From Lautropia mirabilis (GTDB taxonomy: Bacteria; Pseudomonadota; Gammaproteobacteria; Burkholderiales; Burkholderiaceae_E), in NCBI RefSeq assembly GCF_900637555.1, contig NZ_LR134378.1, positions 134,001-198,000 of the forward strand: a stretch of 64,000 nt of DNA. The letters run 5' to 3'. Position numbers and translations under genes: made by a program. The notes beneath the pieces are model-generated. The model saw nothing but the letters and a program-made list of their open reading frames with translations. It did no database searches and was not told the DNA's origin. Below are positions 57,304-64,000 of this stretch, piece by piece. Within the stretch, counting starts at the first letter, position 1; each line of letters starts with the position of its first letter.

Positions 57304-59316
57304 ATGAATTCATCCCGCCTGTCCGCCCGTACCCCTGCCGTGCCCACTTTGGCACGCCGCCCCCTCAGCACCCGGCTTGCCCTGGCCCTGGGCCTGCTGG
57401 CACTGGGCGGATGCAGCGCCTTCCAGCCATCGGCCAGCGCGGCCGTCACCCCCCCCCACGTCACGGCCAAGGCCGCCCCGGACTCCCAGGCGCCACACAG
57501 CCCCACCGAGCCGGGCAACCAGGCTACAGGCAACAGCCCCTCCCCCGGCAGCCTTGCAACCCAGGAGCAGGCCACCGGCGGGGCCCAGCCCAGCGACGAC
57601 ACCAATACCGTCGTCGCTCCTGACGCTGAAAGTGACACGGGCAGCGCGCTCTCCGGCACCTACCGCCCGGCCAACCTGCCCGAACTGGCCCTCACCCCGC
57701 CGCTGATCTACGAGATACTGGCCGCCGAGATCGCCCTGCAGCGCGAACAGCCCGGTGCCGCCTACGCCACCTACCATTCACTGGCCGCCCAGACCGGCGA
57801 CGCTCGCCTGGCCCGTCGCGCCACCGAGATCGCCATCGTCACCGGCTCACTGTCCGACGCGCTGGACAGCGCCCGCCTGTGGGTGCGCCTTGACCCCACC
57901 TACCCCAATGCCCGCAAGGCGCTGGATACCCTGCTGCTGGCCAACGGCCGCGTGACCGAGGTCGAACCGGCCCTCACCCGCCAGCTCACCCAGGCCCGCC
58001 AGGCCGGCACACTCGACACCGCCTACCCGCAGCTGCAGGAAAAGCTCCTGAACCTGCCCGACCGCCGTGCCGCCTGGGCACTGGCCCAGCGGCTCAGCGC
58101 CTCCGACCTCGACAACATCCAGGCCCGCCTGATGCGCGCCCGCCTGGCCCATGAAGCCGGCCAGCAGCAGGCCGCCACCGACGAGGCCCTGGCCGCCCAG
58201 CAGCTGGCGCCCGACAACATCGAGGCCGTGCTGGCCAGCGTCCAGCTGCTGCAGTCCCGGCCCGGCGGCCGCCAGCGTGCCGCCGTCCTGCTGGGCAACT
58301 ACCTGCAGAAACACCCCGACGACCTGCGCGCCCTCAAGGCCCAGGGCCTGCTGCAGATCGCCAGCGAACAGAACGACGCCGCCATCGCCACGCTCTCGCG
58401 CGTGCAGTCGCTGGAGCCGGACAACCCCGCCACCCTCTACACCCTGGCCCAGCTCCATCACCAGAAACACGACTACGCCCGCGCCACCGAAGCCCTGCAG
58501 CGCTACGTCGCCCTGCCGGAAGACATCGAGCGCGACAACGGCAACGCCTTCCTGTTCCTGTCCGAGATCGCCCAGAAGCAGAACGACCAGGCCGGCGCCA
58601 TCCAGTGGCTGGAGCGCGTGCCCACCAACAGCCGCGTCCACTTCGAGGCCCAGCTGACCCGGGCCAGCCTGCTGGCGCGCCAGAGCCGCCCCGAAGCCGG
58701 CCTGGCCGCCCTGTCCTCGCTCAAGCCCCGCAACCTGCGCGAAACCCAGCTGCAGACCGTCACCCGCGCCCAGATCCTGCGCGAAGCTGGCCGCTACCAG
58801 GCCGCCTTCGACGTGCTCGATCGCGCCATCCGGCAGCGCAAGGATGACAAGGACACCATCGACCTGCTCTACGACCGCGCCATTGCCGCCGAGAAGGTGG
58901 GTCGCCTGGATGTCCTGGAAAAGGACCTTCGCCGCCTCATCAAGCTGCGCCCCGATGACGGCAACGCCTACAACGCCCTGGGCTACACCCTGGCCGATCA
59001 CAACCAGCGCCTGCTCGAAGCCCTCACCCTCATCGAGAAGGCCAACCAGCTCAACCCCGGCGACCCGCACATCCAGGACAGCCTGGGCTGGGTCTACTTC
59101 CGCCTGGGGCGCACCCAGGACGCACTCGACGTGTTCCGCGCACTCTGGCAGAAATCCCCGGATACCGAGGTCGGCACCCACTACGGCGAAGTCCTCTGGC
59201 ACGCCGGCCAGCAGGATGGTGCCCGCGACATCTGGCGCCAGTGCCGGCAGCAAGACCCCAACAACGAGCTGCTGCGCGACACCCTCAAGCGCCTGGGCGT
59301 GACGCTGCAGCCCTGA
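57304..59316 (+). CDS. TPR-repeat outer-envelope lipoprotein
   Basis: A 670-residue predicted lipoprotein. Lipobox LALGGC has Cys39 after a basic N-region. About 75 residues of Ser/Thr/Pro/Ala-rich linker follow. The rest, from about residue 120, is made of helical tetratricopeptide-like repeats, e.g. PATLYTLAQLHHQKHDYARA, DNGNAFLFLSEIAQKQND, DDGNAYNALGYTLADHNQRL and PHIQDSLGWVYFRLGRTQDA. It precedes lolB, a place where many proteobacteria have a TPR protein. Start ATG 57304 is favoured over upstream in-frame codons because the lipoprotein signal begins there. Partner unknown. Confidence 0.87.
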   Translation: MNSSRLSARTPAVPTLARRPLSTRLALALGLLALGGCSAFQPSASAAVTPPHVTAKAAPDSQAPHSPTEPGNQATGNSPSPGSLATQEQATGGAQPSDDTNTVVAPDAESDTGSALSGTYRPANLPELALTPPLIYEILAAEIALQREQPGAAYATYHSLAAQTGDARLARRATEIAIVTGSLSDALDSARLWVRLDPTYPNARKALDTLLLANGRVTEVEPALTRQLTQARQAGTLDTAYPQLQEKLLNLPDRRAAWALAQRLSASDLDNIQARLMRARLAHEAGQQQAATDEALAAQQLAPDNIEAVLASVQLLQSRPGGRQRAAVLLGNYLQKHPDDLRALKAQGLLQIASEQNDAAIATLSRVQSLEPDNPATLYTLAQLHHQKHDYARATEALQRYVALPEDIERDNGNAFLFLSEIAQKQNDQAGAIQWLERVPTNSRVHFEAQLTRASLLARQSRPEAGLAALSSLKPRNLRETQLQTVTRAQILREAGRYQAAFDVLDRAIRQRKDDKDTIDLLYDRAIAAEKVGRLDVLEKDLRRLIKLRPDDGNAYNALGYTLADHNQRLLEALTLIEKANQLNPGDPHIQDSLGWVYFRLGRTQDALDVFRALWQKSPDTEVGTHYGEVLWHAGQQDGARDIWRQCRQQDPNNELLRDTLKRLGVTLQP

Positions 59317-59368
59317 CGCGCTCATCCCACCACGAACTCCATCGCGGACAGGGCATGCCCTGTCCGCC

Positions 59369-60034
59369 GTGCCCATGCCCCTGATCCTGCGACGTACCAC
59401 CCGGCAAAGTGGCGCACCGCGCCATACCTCCTTCCCTCACAGCCCCCGGCGGCGCCACCTGTTGCACGCGCCGCTGCTGACCGGCCTGCTGGGTGCCGCA
59501 TTCATGGCCGGCTGCGCCACCACCCCGCCCAGCCCGCCGCCTGCGGCCCACAACCCCGCCGAGCCCCTGCACCTCACCGGCCGCTTCTCGTTCACCAGCA
59601 CCAGCAACCTGCCGCAAAGCCGTCCTCAGCACAGCAGCGGCCGCTTCCAGCTGAACCGGGAAGGCGAAAACCTCTCCATCGAACTGTCCTCGCCCTTCGG
59701 CCAGACCCTCGTGCGCGCTGCCCAGCGCCAGGGTGAAGCTGCCTGGCTGGAAACCGCCCAGCACCAGCGCTACACCGGCCCCACCCTGGAAGCCGTCCTG
59801 CAGGACGCCATCGGCATCCCCGTGCCCGTCAGCCGCCTGCCCGACTGGCTCACCGACCGCTTCCAGAACGTCGAGGAACGCTCGGCCGACGGCCACAGCA
59901 TCCGTGCCCGCGATGCCGGCTGGCAGATCGAACGCAACGACAGCCGCTGGTTCCTCACCTGGCACCAGAACCCCCAGCGCATCGAGATCCGGCTCGTCGT
60001 CGACCCGACGGCCCAGCCCGCAGAACAGCCATGA
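59369..60034 (+). CDS. lolB: outer-membrane lipoprotein receptor LolB
   Basis: LolB accepts lipoproteins from LolA and inserts them into the outer membrane. The lipobox FMAGC has Cys49 after an unusually long basic N-region, so the real start may be a few codons later. The mature part shows LTGRFSF, GRFQLNREGENLSIELSSPFGQTLV and a C-terminal WQIERNDSRWFLTW segment. Length is 221. It overlaps ispE by 4 nt (ATGA). Confidence 0.93.
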   Translation: MPMPLILRRTTRQSGAPRHTSFPHSPRRRHLLHAPLLTGLLGAAFMAGCATTPPSPPPAAHNPAEPLHLTGRFSFTSTSNLPQSRPQHSSGRFQLNREGENLSIELSSPFGQTLVRAAQRQGEAAWLETAQHQRYTGPTLEAVLQDAIGIPVPVSRLPDWLTDRFQNVEERSADGHSIRARDAGWQIERNDSRWFLTWHQNPQRIEIRLVVDPTAQPAEQP

Positions 60035-60990
60035 ACAGCCCCACCCGCCTGCACCTGCCGGCCCCTGCCAAGCTCAACCTCTTCCTGCACGTCACCGGCC
60101 GCCGCGCCGACGGCCTGCACCTGCTGGAAACCGTCTTCCAGTTCATCGACCTGGAAGACCACGTCACCCTGGAGCTGGATCCTTCCGGCCACATCGGCCG
60201 CACGCATGACCCCGAAGGCTTCTCTGCCGACGACGACCTCACCCTGCGCGCAGCCCGCGCCCTGAAGGAAGCCACCGGCTGCCCGCTGGGCGTGCGTGTC
60301 ACCCTCGACAAGCAGATCCCCATGGGCGCCGGCCTGGGCGGCGGAAGCTCCGACGCCGCCACCGTCCTGCTGGGTCTCAACCAGCTCTGGCAGCTTGGCC
60401 TGTCGCGTGAACGCCTCATCGACATCGCCCGTCCGCTGGGCGCCGATGTCCCCATCTTCGTCTACGGCCAGAACGCCTACGCCACTGGCATCGGCGACAT
60501 CTTTGAGCCCATTTCCCTGCCCGATCGCTGGTTCGTGTTGTTCATGCCCAACGTTCATGTGGCCACCGCTGGAATTTTTTCCGCACCCGAATTGACACGC
60601 AACACGAAACCCATCAGAATTCATGGCTTCACAGCAATGGCAGGACGCAACGACCTGCAACCGGTTGTGGAAGCCAGACAGCCCGCCGTCAGGCAGGCCG
60701 TTCAACTTCTTCAGCAGGCAGCAGATCAGGTTGTGTCAGGCAATGGCCGTGAGGCAGAAAACACCATCACCGTCCGCATGACGGGCTCCGGTGCATGTGT
60801 GTTTGCTGCCACACAAAGTCATGCCACTGCCCTGGCTCTGCTCCAGGAAGTTCAGCGGGTCAGCAAAAAAATTGTTGTCGCCAGGCAAACGTCGGGTTCT
60901 GAACGTATTACAATGCGTACCGAAGCCGGCACCCTCTACCTGATCAGAGGGCTTGCCAGTCACCCGTTGGGGAGTCGCCAAGTTGGTTAA
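60031..60990 (+). CDS. ispE: 4-diphosphocytidyl-2-C-methyl-D-erythritol kinase
   Basis: IspE phosphorylates CDP-methylerythritol in the MEP isoprenoid pathway. It is a GHMP kinase: catalytic-site PAPAKLNLFLHV at the start, ATP-binding PMGAGLGGGSSDAA at about residues 97-110, and the third motif MTGSGACVFA near 250. Length is 319, longer than the usual 280-290. The last 8 codons lie inside the tRNA-Gln gene. Confidence 0.94.
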   Translation: MNSPTRLHLPAPAKLNLFLHVTGRRADGLHLLETVFQFIDLEDHVTLELDPSGHIGRTHDPEGFSADDDLTLRAARALKEATGCPLGVRVTLDKQIPMGAGLGGGSSDAATVLLGLNQLWQLGLSRERLIDIARPLGADVPIFVYGQNAYATGIGDIFEPISLPDRWFVLFMPNVHVATAGIFSAPELTRNTKPIRIHGFTAMAGRNDLQPVVEARQPAVRQAVQLLQQAADQVVSGNGREAENTITVRMTGSGACVFAATQSHATALALLQEVQRVSKKIVVARQTSGSERITMRTEAGTLYLIRGLASHPLGSRQVG

Positions 60991-61044
60991 GGCACCGGAT
61001 TTTGATTCCGGCATTCGAGGGTTCGAATCCTTCCTCCCCAGCCA
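60968..61044 (+). tRNA. tRNA-Gln (anticodon TTG)
   Basis: A 77-nt cloverleaf with acceptor TGGGGAG / CTCCCCA, D-arm CGCCAAGTTGGTTAAGGC, anticodon stem CCGGA...TCCGG with loop TTTTGAT (anticodon TTG), T-loop TTCGAAT, and encoded GCCA end. Its first 23 bases overlap the ispE coding region on the same strand. prs follows 125 nt later. Confidence 0.97.
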
Positions 61045-61168
61045 CTCTTTCATCAGGTCGGCATCGCCGGCCTGATTCTTTCGGCAGCAGCCATACGGTT
61101 TCCGGACCAGCGCCCAGACAGGTCAGACTCTCGTGCATCGCAGCTCCTACCGCCCCAGCCCTGTCACC

Positions 61169-62128
61169 ATGCCCGCCCTCTGGTCCGAAGGACCGGTACT
61201 CTTCACGGGCAATGCCAACCCCGCTCTCGCTTCAGACGTCGCCGCCCACCTGGGTATCCCCCTGGGCAAGGCCATCGTCGGTCGTTTCTCCGACGGCGAA
61301 GTCAACGTCGAGATCCTGGAAAACGTCCGTGGCAAGGATGCCTTCGTCATCCAGTCCACCTGTGCGCCCACCAACGACCACCTGATGGAGCTGCTGATCC
61401 TCGTCGACGCCCTGCGTCGCGCCTCGGCAGGCCGCATCACCGCCGTCGTTCCCTATTTCGGCTATGCCCGCCAGGACCGCCGCGTGCGCTCCTCGCGCGT
61501 GGCCATCAGCGCCAAGGTCGTGGCCAACATGCTGCAGGTCGCCGGTGTCGACCGCGTCCTCACCATGGACCTGCACGCCGACCAGATCCAGGGCTTCTTC
61601 GACATCCCCGTCGACAACATCTACGCTGCCCCCATCCTGCTGTCCGACATCACCAAGCGCAAGCTGGAAAACACCATGGTGGTGTCCCCGGACGTTGGTG
61701 GTGTCGTCCGTGCCCGCGCCCTGGCCAAACGGCTGGACTGCGAACTGGCCATCATCGACAAGCGCCGCCAGAAGGCCAACGTCTCCGAGGTGATGAACAT
61801 CATCGGTGAGGTTTCCGGCCGCAGCTGCCTGCTGATGGACGACATGGTCGACACCGCCGGCACCCTGTGCCGTGCTGCCGAAGCCCTGAAGAAACACGGT
61901 GCCGTGCGCGTCTCCGCCTACTGCACCCACCCCGTGCTCTCCGGCAAGGCCATCGAGCGCATCACCGAATCCCCGCTGGACGAACTCGTCGTCACCGACA
62001 CCATCCCGCTCACGGACGAAGGCCGCGCCTGCGGCAAGATCCGTGTCCTGGGTTGCGGCCAGCTCATCGGTGAAACCATCCTGCGCATCAACCGCTCCGA
62101 CTCCGTCTCCATGCTGTTCATGGAGTGA
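61169..62128 (+). CDS. prs: ribose-phosphate pyrophosphokinase
   Basis: PrsA makes PRPP from ribose 5-phosphate and ATP for nucleotide, histidine and tryptophan synthesis. Motifs include [57 protein letters not shown] and the PRPP loop [13 protein letters not shown]. The 319-residue ATG start at 61169 fits the family; GTG at 61133 is a possible longer start. It supplies PRPP to the HisG reaction encoded elsewhere in the window. Confidence 0.95.
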   Translation: MPALWSEGPVLFTGNANPALASDVAAHLGIPLGKAIVGRFSDGEVNVEILENVRGKDAFVIQSTCAPTNDHLMELLILVDALRRASAGRITAVVPYFGYARQDRRVRSSRVAISAKVVANMLQVAGVDRVLTMDLHADQIQGFFDIPVDNIYAAPILLSDITKRKLENTMVVSPDVGGVVRARALAKRLDCELAIIDKRRQKANVSEVMNIIGEVSGRSCLLMDDMVDTAGTLCRAAEALKKHGAVRVSAYCTHPVLSGKAIERITESPLDELVVTDTIPLTDEGRACGKIRVLGCGQLIGETILRINRSDSVSMLFME

Positions 62129-62168
62129 GTGCGGCTCAGTCAGACGCGCTTCCCACGTATCCTCCCCG

Positions 62169-62190
62169 GCCAGCGCACCACCGCTGGCCA
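62169..62190 (+). terminator. possible terminator after prs
   Basis: A perfect 8-bp stem GGCCAGCG / CGCTGGCC with a 6-nt loop, 41 nt past the prs stop. It has no T tract, so termination is uncertain. Confidence 0.3.
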
Positions 62191-62328
62191 TACAGCCCCT
62201 GAGGGGCCGACGGCCTCAGCCCCCTCCCCTCAGCGGCTTCTGCAGCCATGAGCCGACACCGAATCGGCCACCGGCCTGCACCGAATGCCGGATGCCCGCC
62301 TCCTTGGCCCGTCGGCGCCGACATCGGT

Positions 62329-62334
62329 TATCAT
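62329..62334 (+). promoter_or_regulatory. possible -10 box of rplY
   Basis: TATCAT lies 67 nt before the rplY start, with TTGGCC at 62304-62309 as a weak -35 (19-bp spacer). This is a tentative promoter. Confidence 0.3.
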
Positions 62335-62400
62335 CTTCCGCTTTCTCAACCCCTGCCGGATCTGGTCGCGGACCGGCAGACATATCCAAGGAACTGCCCA

Positions 62401-63048
62401 ATGCAGATCAGTGCCCAAGAACGCAAGGACGTGGGGACGAGTGCGAGCCGCCGCCTCCGTCGCGCCAATCAGGTACCCGGTATCGTCTACGGTGGCGAAG
62501 CCGCCCCCATCCAGGTCGCCCTGGACCACAACACGCTCTATCACGCCCTGCGCGTCGAAGCCTTCCACTCGTCCATCCTGGACATGGACATCGACGGCAA
62601 GAAGCAGCGCGTGCTGCTGCGCAACGTGCAATGGCACCCGTACAAGCAACAGGTCCTGCACGTCGACTTCCAGCGCGTGGCCGCCAACCAGAAGATCACC
62701 GTCAAAGTGCCGCTGCACTTCATCAACGGTGAGAACTCGCCGGCCGTCAAGCAGACCAAGGCTGTCGTCAACCATGTCATGACCGAGATCGAAGTCCAGG
62801 TTCTGCCCAAGGACCTGCCCGAGTTCATCGAAGTCGACCTGGCCGAACTGGCCATGGAGCACTCCATCCACCTCAGCAGCATCAAGCTGCCCAAGGGTGT
62901 TACCGCCGTCGTTGCCCCGGGCACCGATCCTGTCCTGGCCTCCGCCTCGCTGGTTGGCGGCTCCGACATCGATGCCGAAGCCGAAAGCGCCGTGGCCGAT
63001 GCCGCCCCGGCAGCTGCTCCGGCTGCTGGCGACGCCGACAAGAAATAA
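62401..63048 (+). CDS. rplY: 50S ribosomal protein L25 (TL5/CTC long form)
   Basis: L25 binds 5S rRNA. This is the long, two-domain form (TL5/Ctc) of 215 residues: the N-terminal L25 domain (about 1-95: [33 protein letters not shown]) and a C-terminal beta domain (about 100-190). An Ala-rich tail ends it. ATG 62401 follows AAGGA. prs-rplY-pth is the standard order. Confidence 0.96.
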   Translation: MQISAQERKDVGTSASRRLRRANQVPGIVYGGEAAPIQVALDHNTLYHALRVEAFHSSILDMDIDGKKQRVLLRNVQWHPYKQQVLHVDFQRVAANQKITVKVPLHFINGENSPAVKQTKAVVNHVMTEIEVQVLPKDLPEFIEVDLAELAMEHSIHLSSIKLPKGVTAVVAPGTDPVLASASLVGGSDIDAEAESAVADAAPAAAPAAGDADKK

Positions 63049-63130
63049 GGCCCTCGCGGCCAAGACGGACATCCGTCGCTGCCGGACCTCCCCCGATGCG
63101 GGCCCCGGCAGCGACAGGATGTCCACCCCA

Positions 63131-63156
63131 ACGGGCCGCCAGTCGGCCCGTTTTTC
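63131..63156 (+). terminator. intrinsic terminator of rplY
   Basis: A perfect 8-bp stem ACGGGCCG / CGGCCCGT with a 5-nt loop, followed by TTTTC, 82 nt past the stop codon. The last T of the stem runs into the T tract. Confidence 0.8.
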
Positions 63157-63268
63157 ATAAGGATCGGGTCACGGCCATCGGGCATGTCCCGAAGGCCCTC
63201 ACGGCAGCACCAGCCCCTCCTTCGGCGCATCAGCTGCCTGACATCCCGCACATACAAGCCACGCCCGC

Positions 63269-63919
63269 ATGAACGCCCCCCGCCTCATCGTCGGCCTGGG
63301 CAACCCCACCGACCAGCACGCCCACGACCGGCACAACGCCGGCTTCTGGTTCATCGACGCCCTGCTGCGCCACTACCCCGGCCAGATGCGCCCCGACGCC
63401 AAGTTCCTGGGCGATGTCGGCGAAGTCCGCATCGGCACCCAGGTCGTGCGGCTGCTCAAGCCCATGACCTACATGAACCGCTCCGGCCAGTCCGTCGGTG
63501 CGCTGGCGCGCTTCTACCGCCTGGAACCTGCCGACATCCTTGTCGCCTACGACGAGCTCGACCTCATGCCCGGCTCCGCACGCCTCAAACTGGGCGGCTC
63601 CAGCACCCACAACGGCCTGCGCGACATCACCGCCCACCTTGGCACCCCTCGCTACTGGCGCCTGCGCCTGGGCATCGGCCATCCCCGCAGCCTCAACCTC
63701 AACAAATCCGTCGTCGACTTCGTCCTAGGCAAACCCAGCCAGAGCGACCAGCAGCTCATCGACCAGGCCACCGACCGCAGCGTCGACCACCTGCCCATCC
63801 TCATGCGTGACGGCTGGGAAATCGCCACCCAGCAACTGCACGGCGCCGACCCCGCCATGCAGCAAGCCAAGGCCGCCCGCAAAGGCAGCCCCGAAGCCAA
63901 ACCCACCGACTCGCTCTAG
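63269..63919 (+). CDS. pth: peptidyl-tRNA hydrolase
   Basis: Pth frees tRNA from peptidyl-tRNA that has dropped off ribosomes. Conserved residues are visible: IVGLGNPTDQHAHDRHNAGFW with catalytic His22, PMTYMNRSG, and DELDLMPGSARLKLGGSSTHNGLRDI. The C-terminus has a short Lys/Ala-rich extension. Length is 216 residues. The 81 nt after it to the window end show no gene. Confidence 0.97.
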   Translation: MNAPRLIVGLGNPTDQHAHDRHNAGFWFIDALLRHYPGQMRPDAKFLGDVGEVRIGTQVVRLLKPMTYMNRSGQSVGALARFYRLEPADILVAYDELDLMPGSARLKLGGSSTHNGLRDITAHLGTPRYWRLRLGIGHPRSLNLNKSVVDFVLGKPSQSDQQLIDQATDRSVDHLPILMRDGWEIATQQLHGADPAMQQAKAARKGSPEAKPTDSL

Positions 63920-64000
63920 AATCCCGGCATCCCGATCCGGCATACCCAGGGCATCCACGGCACAGATCCCCCTGAGCTGACACCCCTGCCCTGCCGGAAC

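Noticed and set aside
57847-59400. Open frame of 517 codons opposite the TPR lipoprotein
   Set aside because: Shadow frame with Gly/Leu/Val/Gln-rich composition.
60944-61138. Frame containing GEEGFEPSNAGIK
   Set aside because: Translation of the complement of tRNA-Gln.

Overview
The window is high-GC chromosomal DNA from a betaproteobacterium, most likely order Burkholderiales. The evidence is gene order: hemA-prfA-prmC; sspB-sspA-petC-petB-petA; tat, histidine, murA, bolA and mla genes in one block; kdsD-kdsC-lptC-lptA-lptB-rpoN-hpf-ptsN-hprK-rapZ-mutY; and lolB-ispE-tRNA-Gln-prs-rplY-pth. Two tRNA genes are present. I see no rRNA, CRISPR array, insertion sequence, transposase, prophage or replication origin. 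Species cannot be assigned from sequence reading alone; a Lautropia-like organism is only a guess.

Layout. 1-5645: the end of a CHASE2 sensor kinase, then hemA, prfA and prmC. 5646-9314: an accessory stretch with a solitary Fic protein behind nested palindromes, a small DUF6463-like membrane protein, the tail of a DUF1778-type antitoxin and a BrnQ transporter. It lies where grxD would be expected directly after prmC. 9488-16878: grxD, argC, ubiX, a small two-cysteine membrane protein, an outer-membrane barrel, a holin-like membrane protein, a CAP-domain lipoprotein, a LysP permease and tRNA-Thr. 16962-25625: sspB with a huge tail, sspA, the cytochrome bc1 operon behind a good FNR-type promoter, mscL, a NIF3-like protein and an HtrA/DegS-type protease broken by one frameshift.

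25805-43769 is about 18 kb read entirely on the minus strand. In transcription order it holds mlaF-E-D-A-C-B, an ABC-2 exporter, a BolA-family gene, murA, hisG, a fused hisD-hisC, hisB, hisH, hisA, hisF, hisI, hisE, a HIT-family gene and tatA-B-C. Many junctions are 1-nt or 4-nt start/stop overlaps. 44253-53517 on the plus strand holds KDO synthesis and LPS transport genes, sigma-54, and the nitrogen-PTS/HPr kinase/RapZ group. mutY and a dynamin-like GTPase converge on it. 57304-63919 holds a TPR lipoprotein, lolB, ispE (whose end is overlapped by tRNA-Gln), prs, rplY and pth.

Functionally the window is mostly envelope biogenesis (Mla, Lpt, KDO, MurA, LolB, Tat), respiration (bc1), histidine synthesis, translation (PrfA, PrmC, L25, Pth, Hpf) and global regulation (RpoN, PtsN, HprK, RapZ, SspA/SspB). 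The most unusual items are the palindrome array upstream of the Fic gene, the roughly 290-residue disordered insert between the SspB fold and its ClpX-docking tail, the HisD-HisC fusion, the FNR site at about -40.5 of the bc1 promoter, the frameshifted protease, the G-quadruplex-prone leader upstream of the TPR lipoprotein, and the tRNA-Gln/ispE overlap. Nothing in the window is clearly a wholly new multi-gene system; the Fic locus is the best candidate for undescribed regulation.
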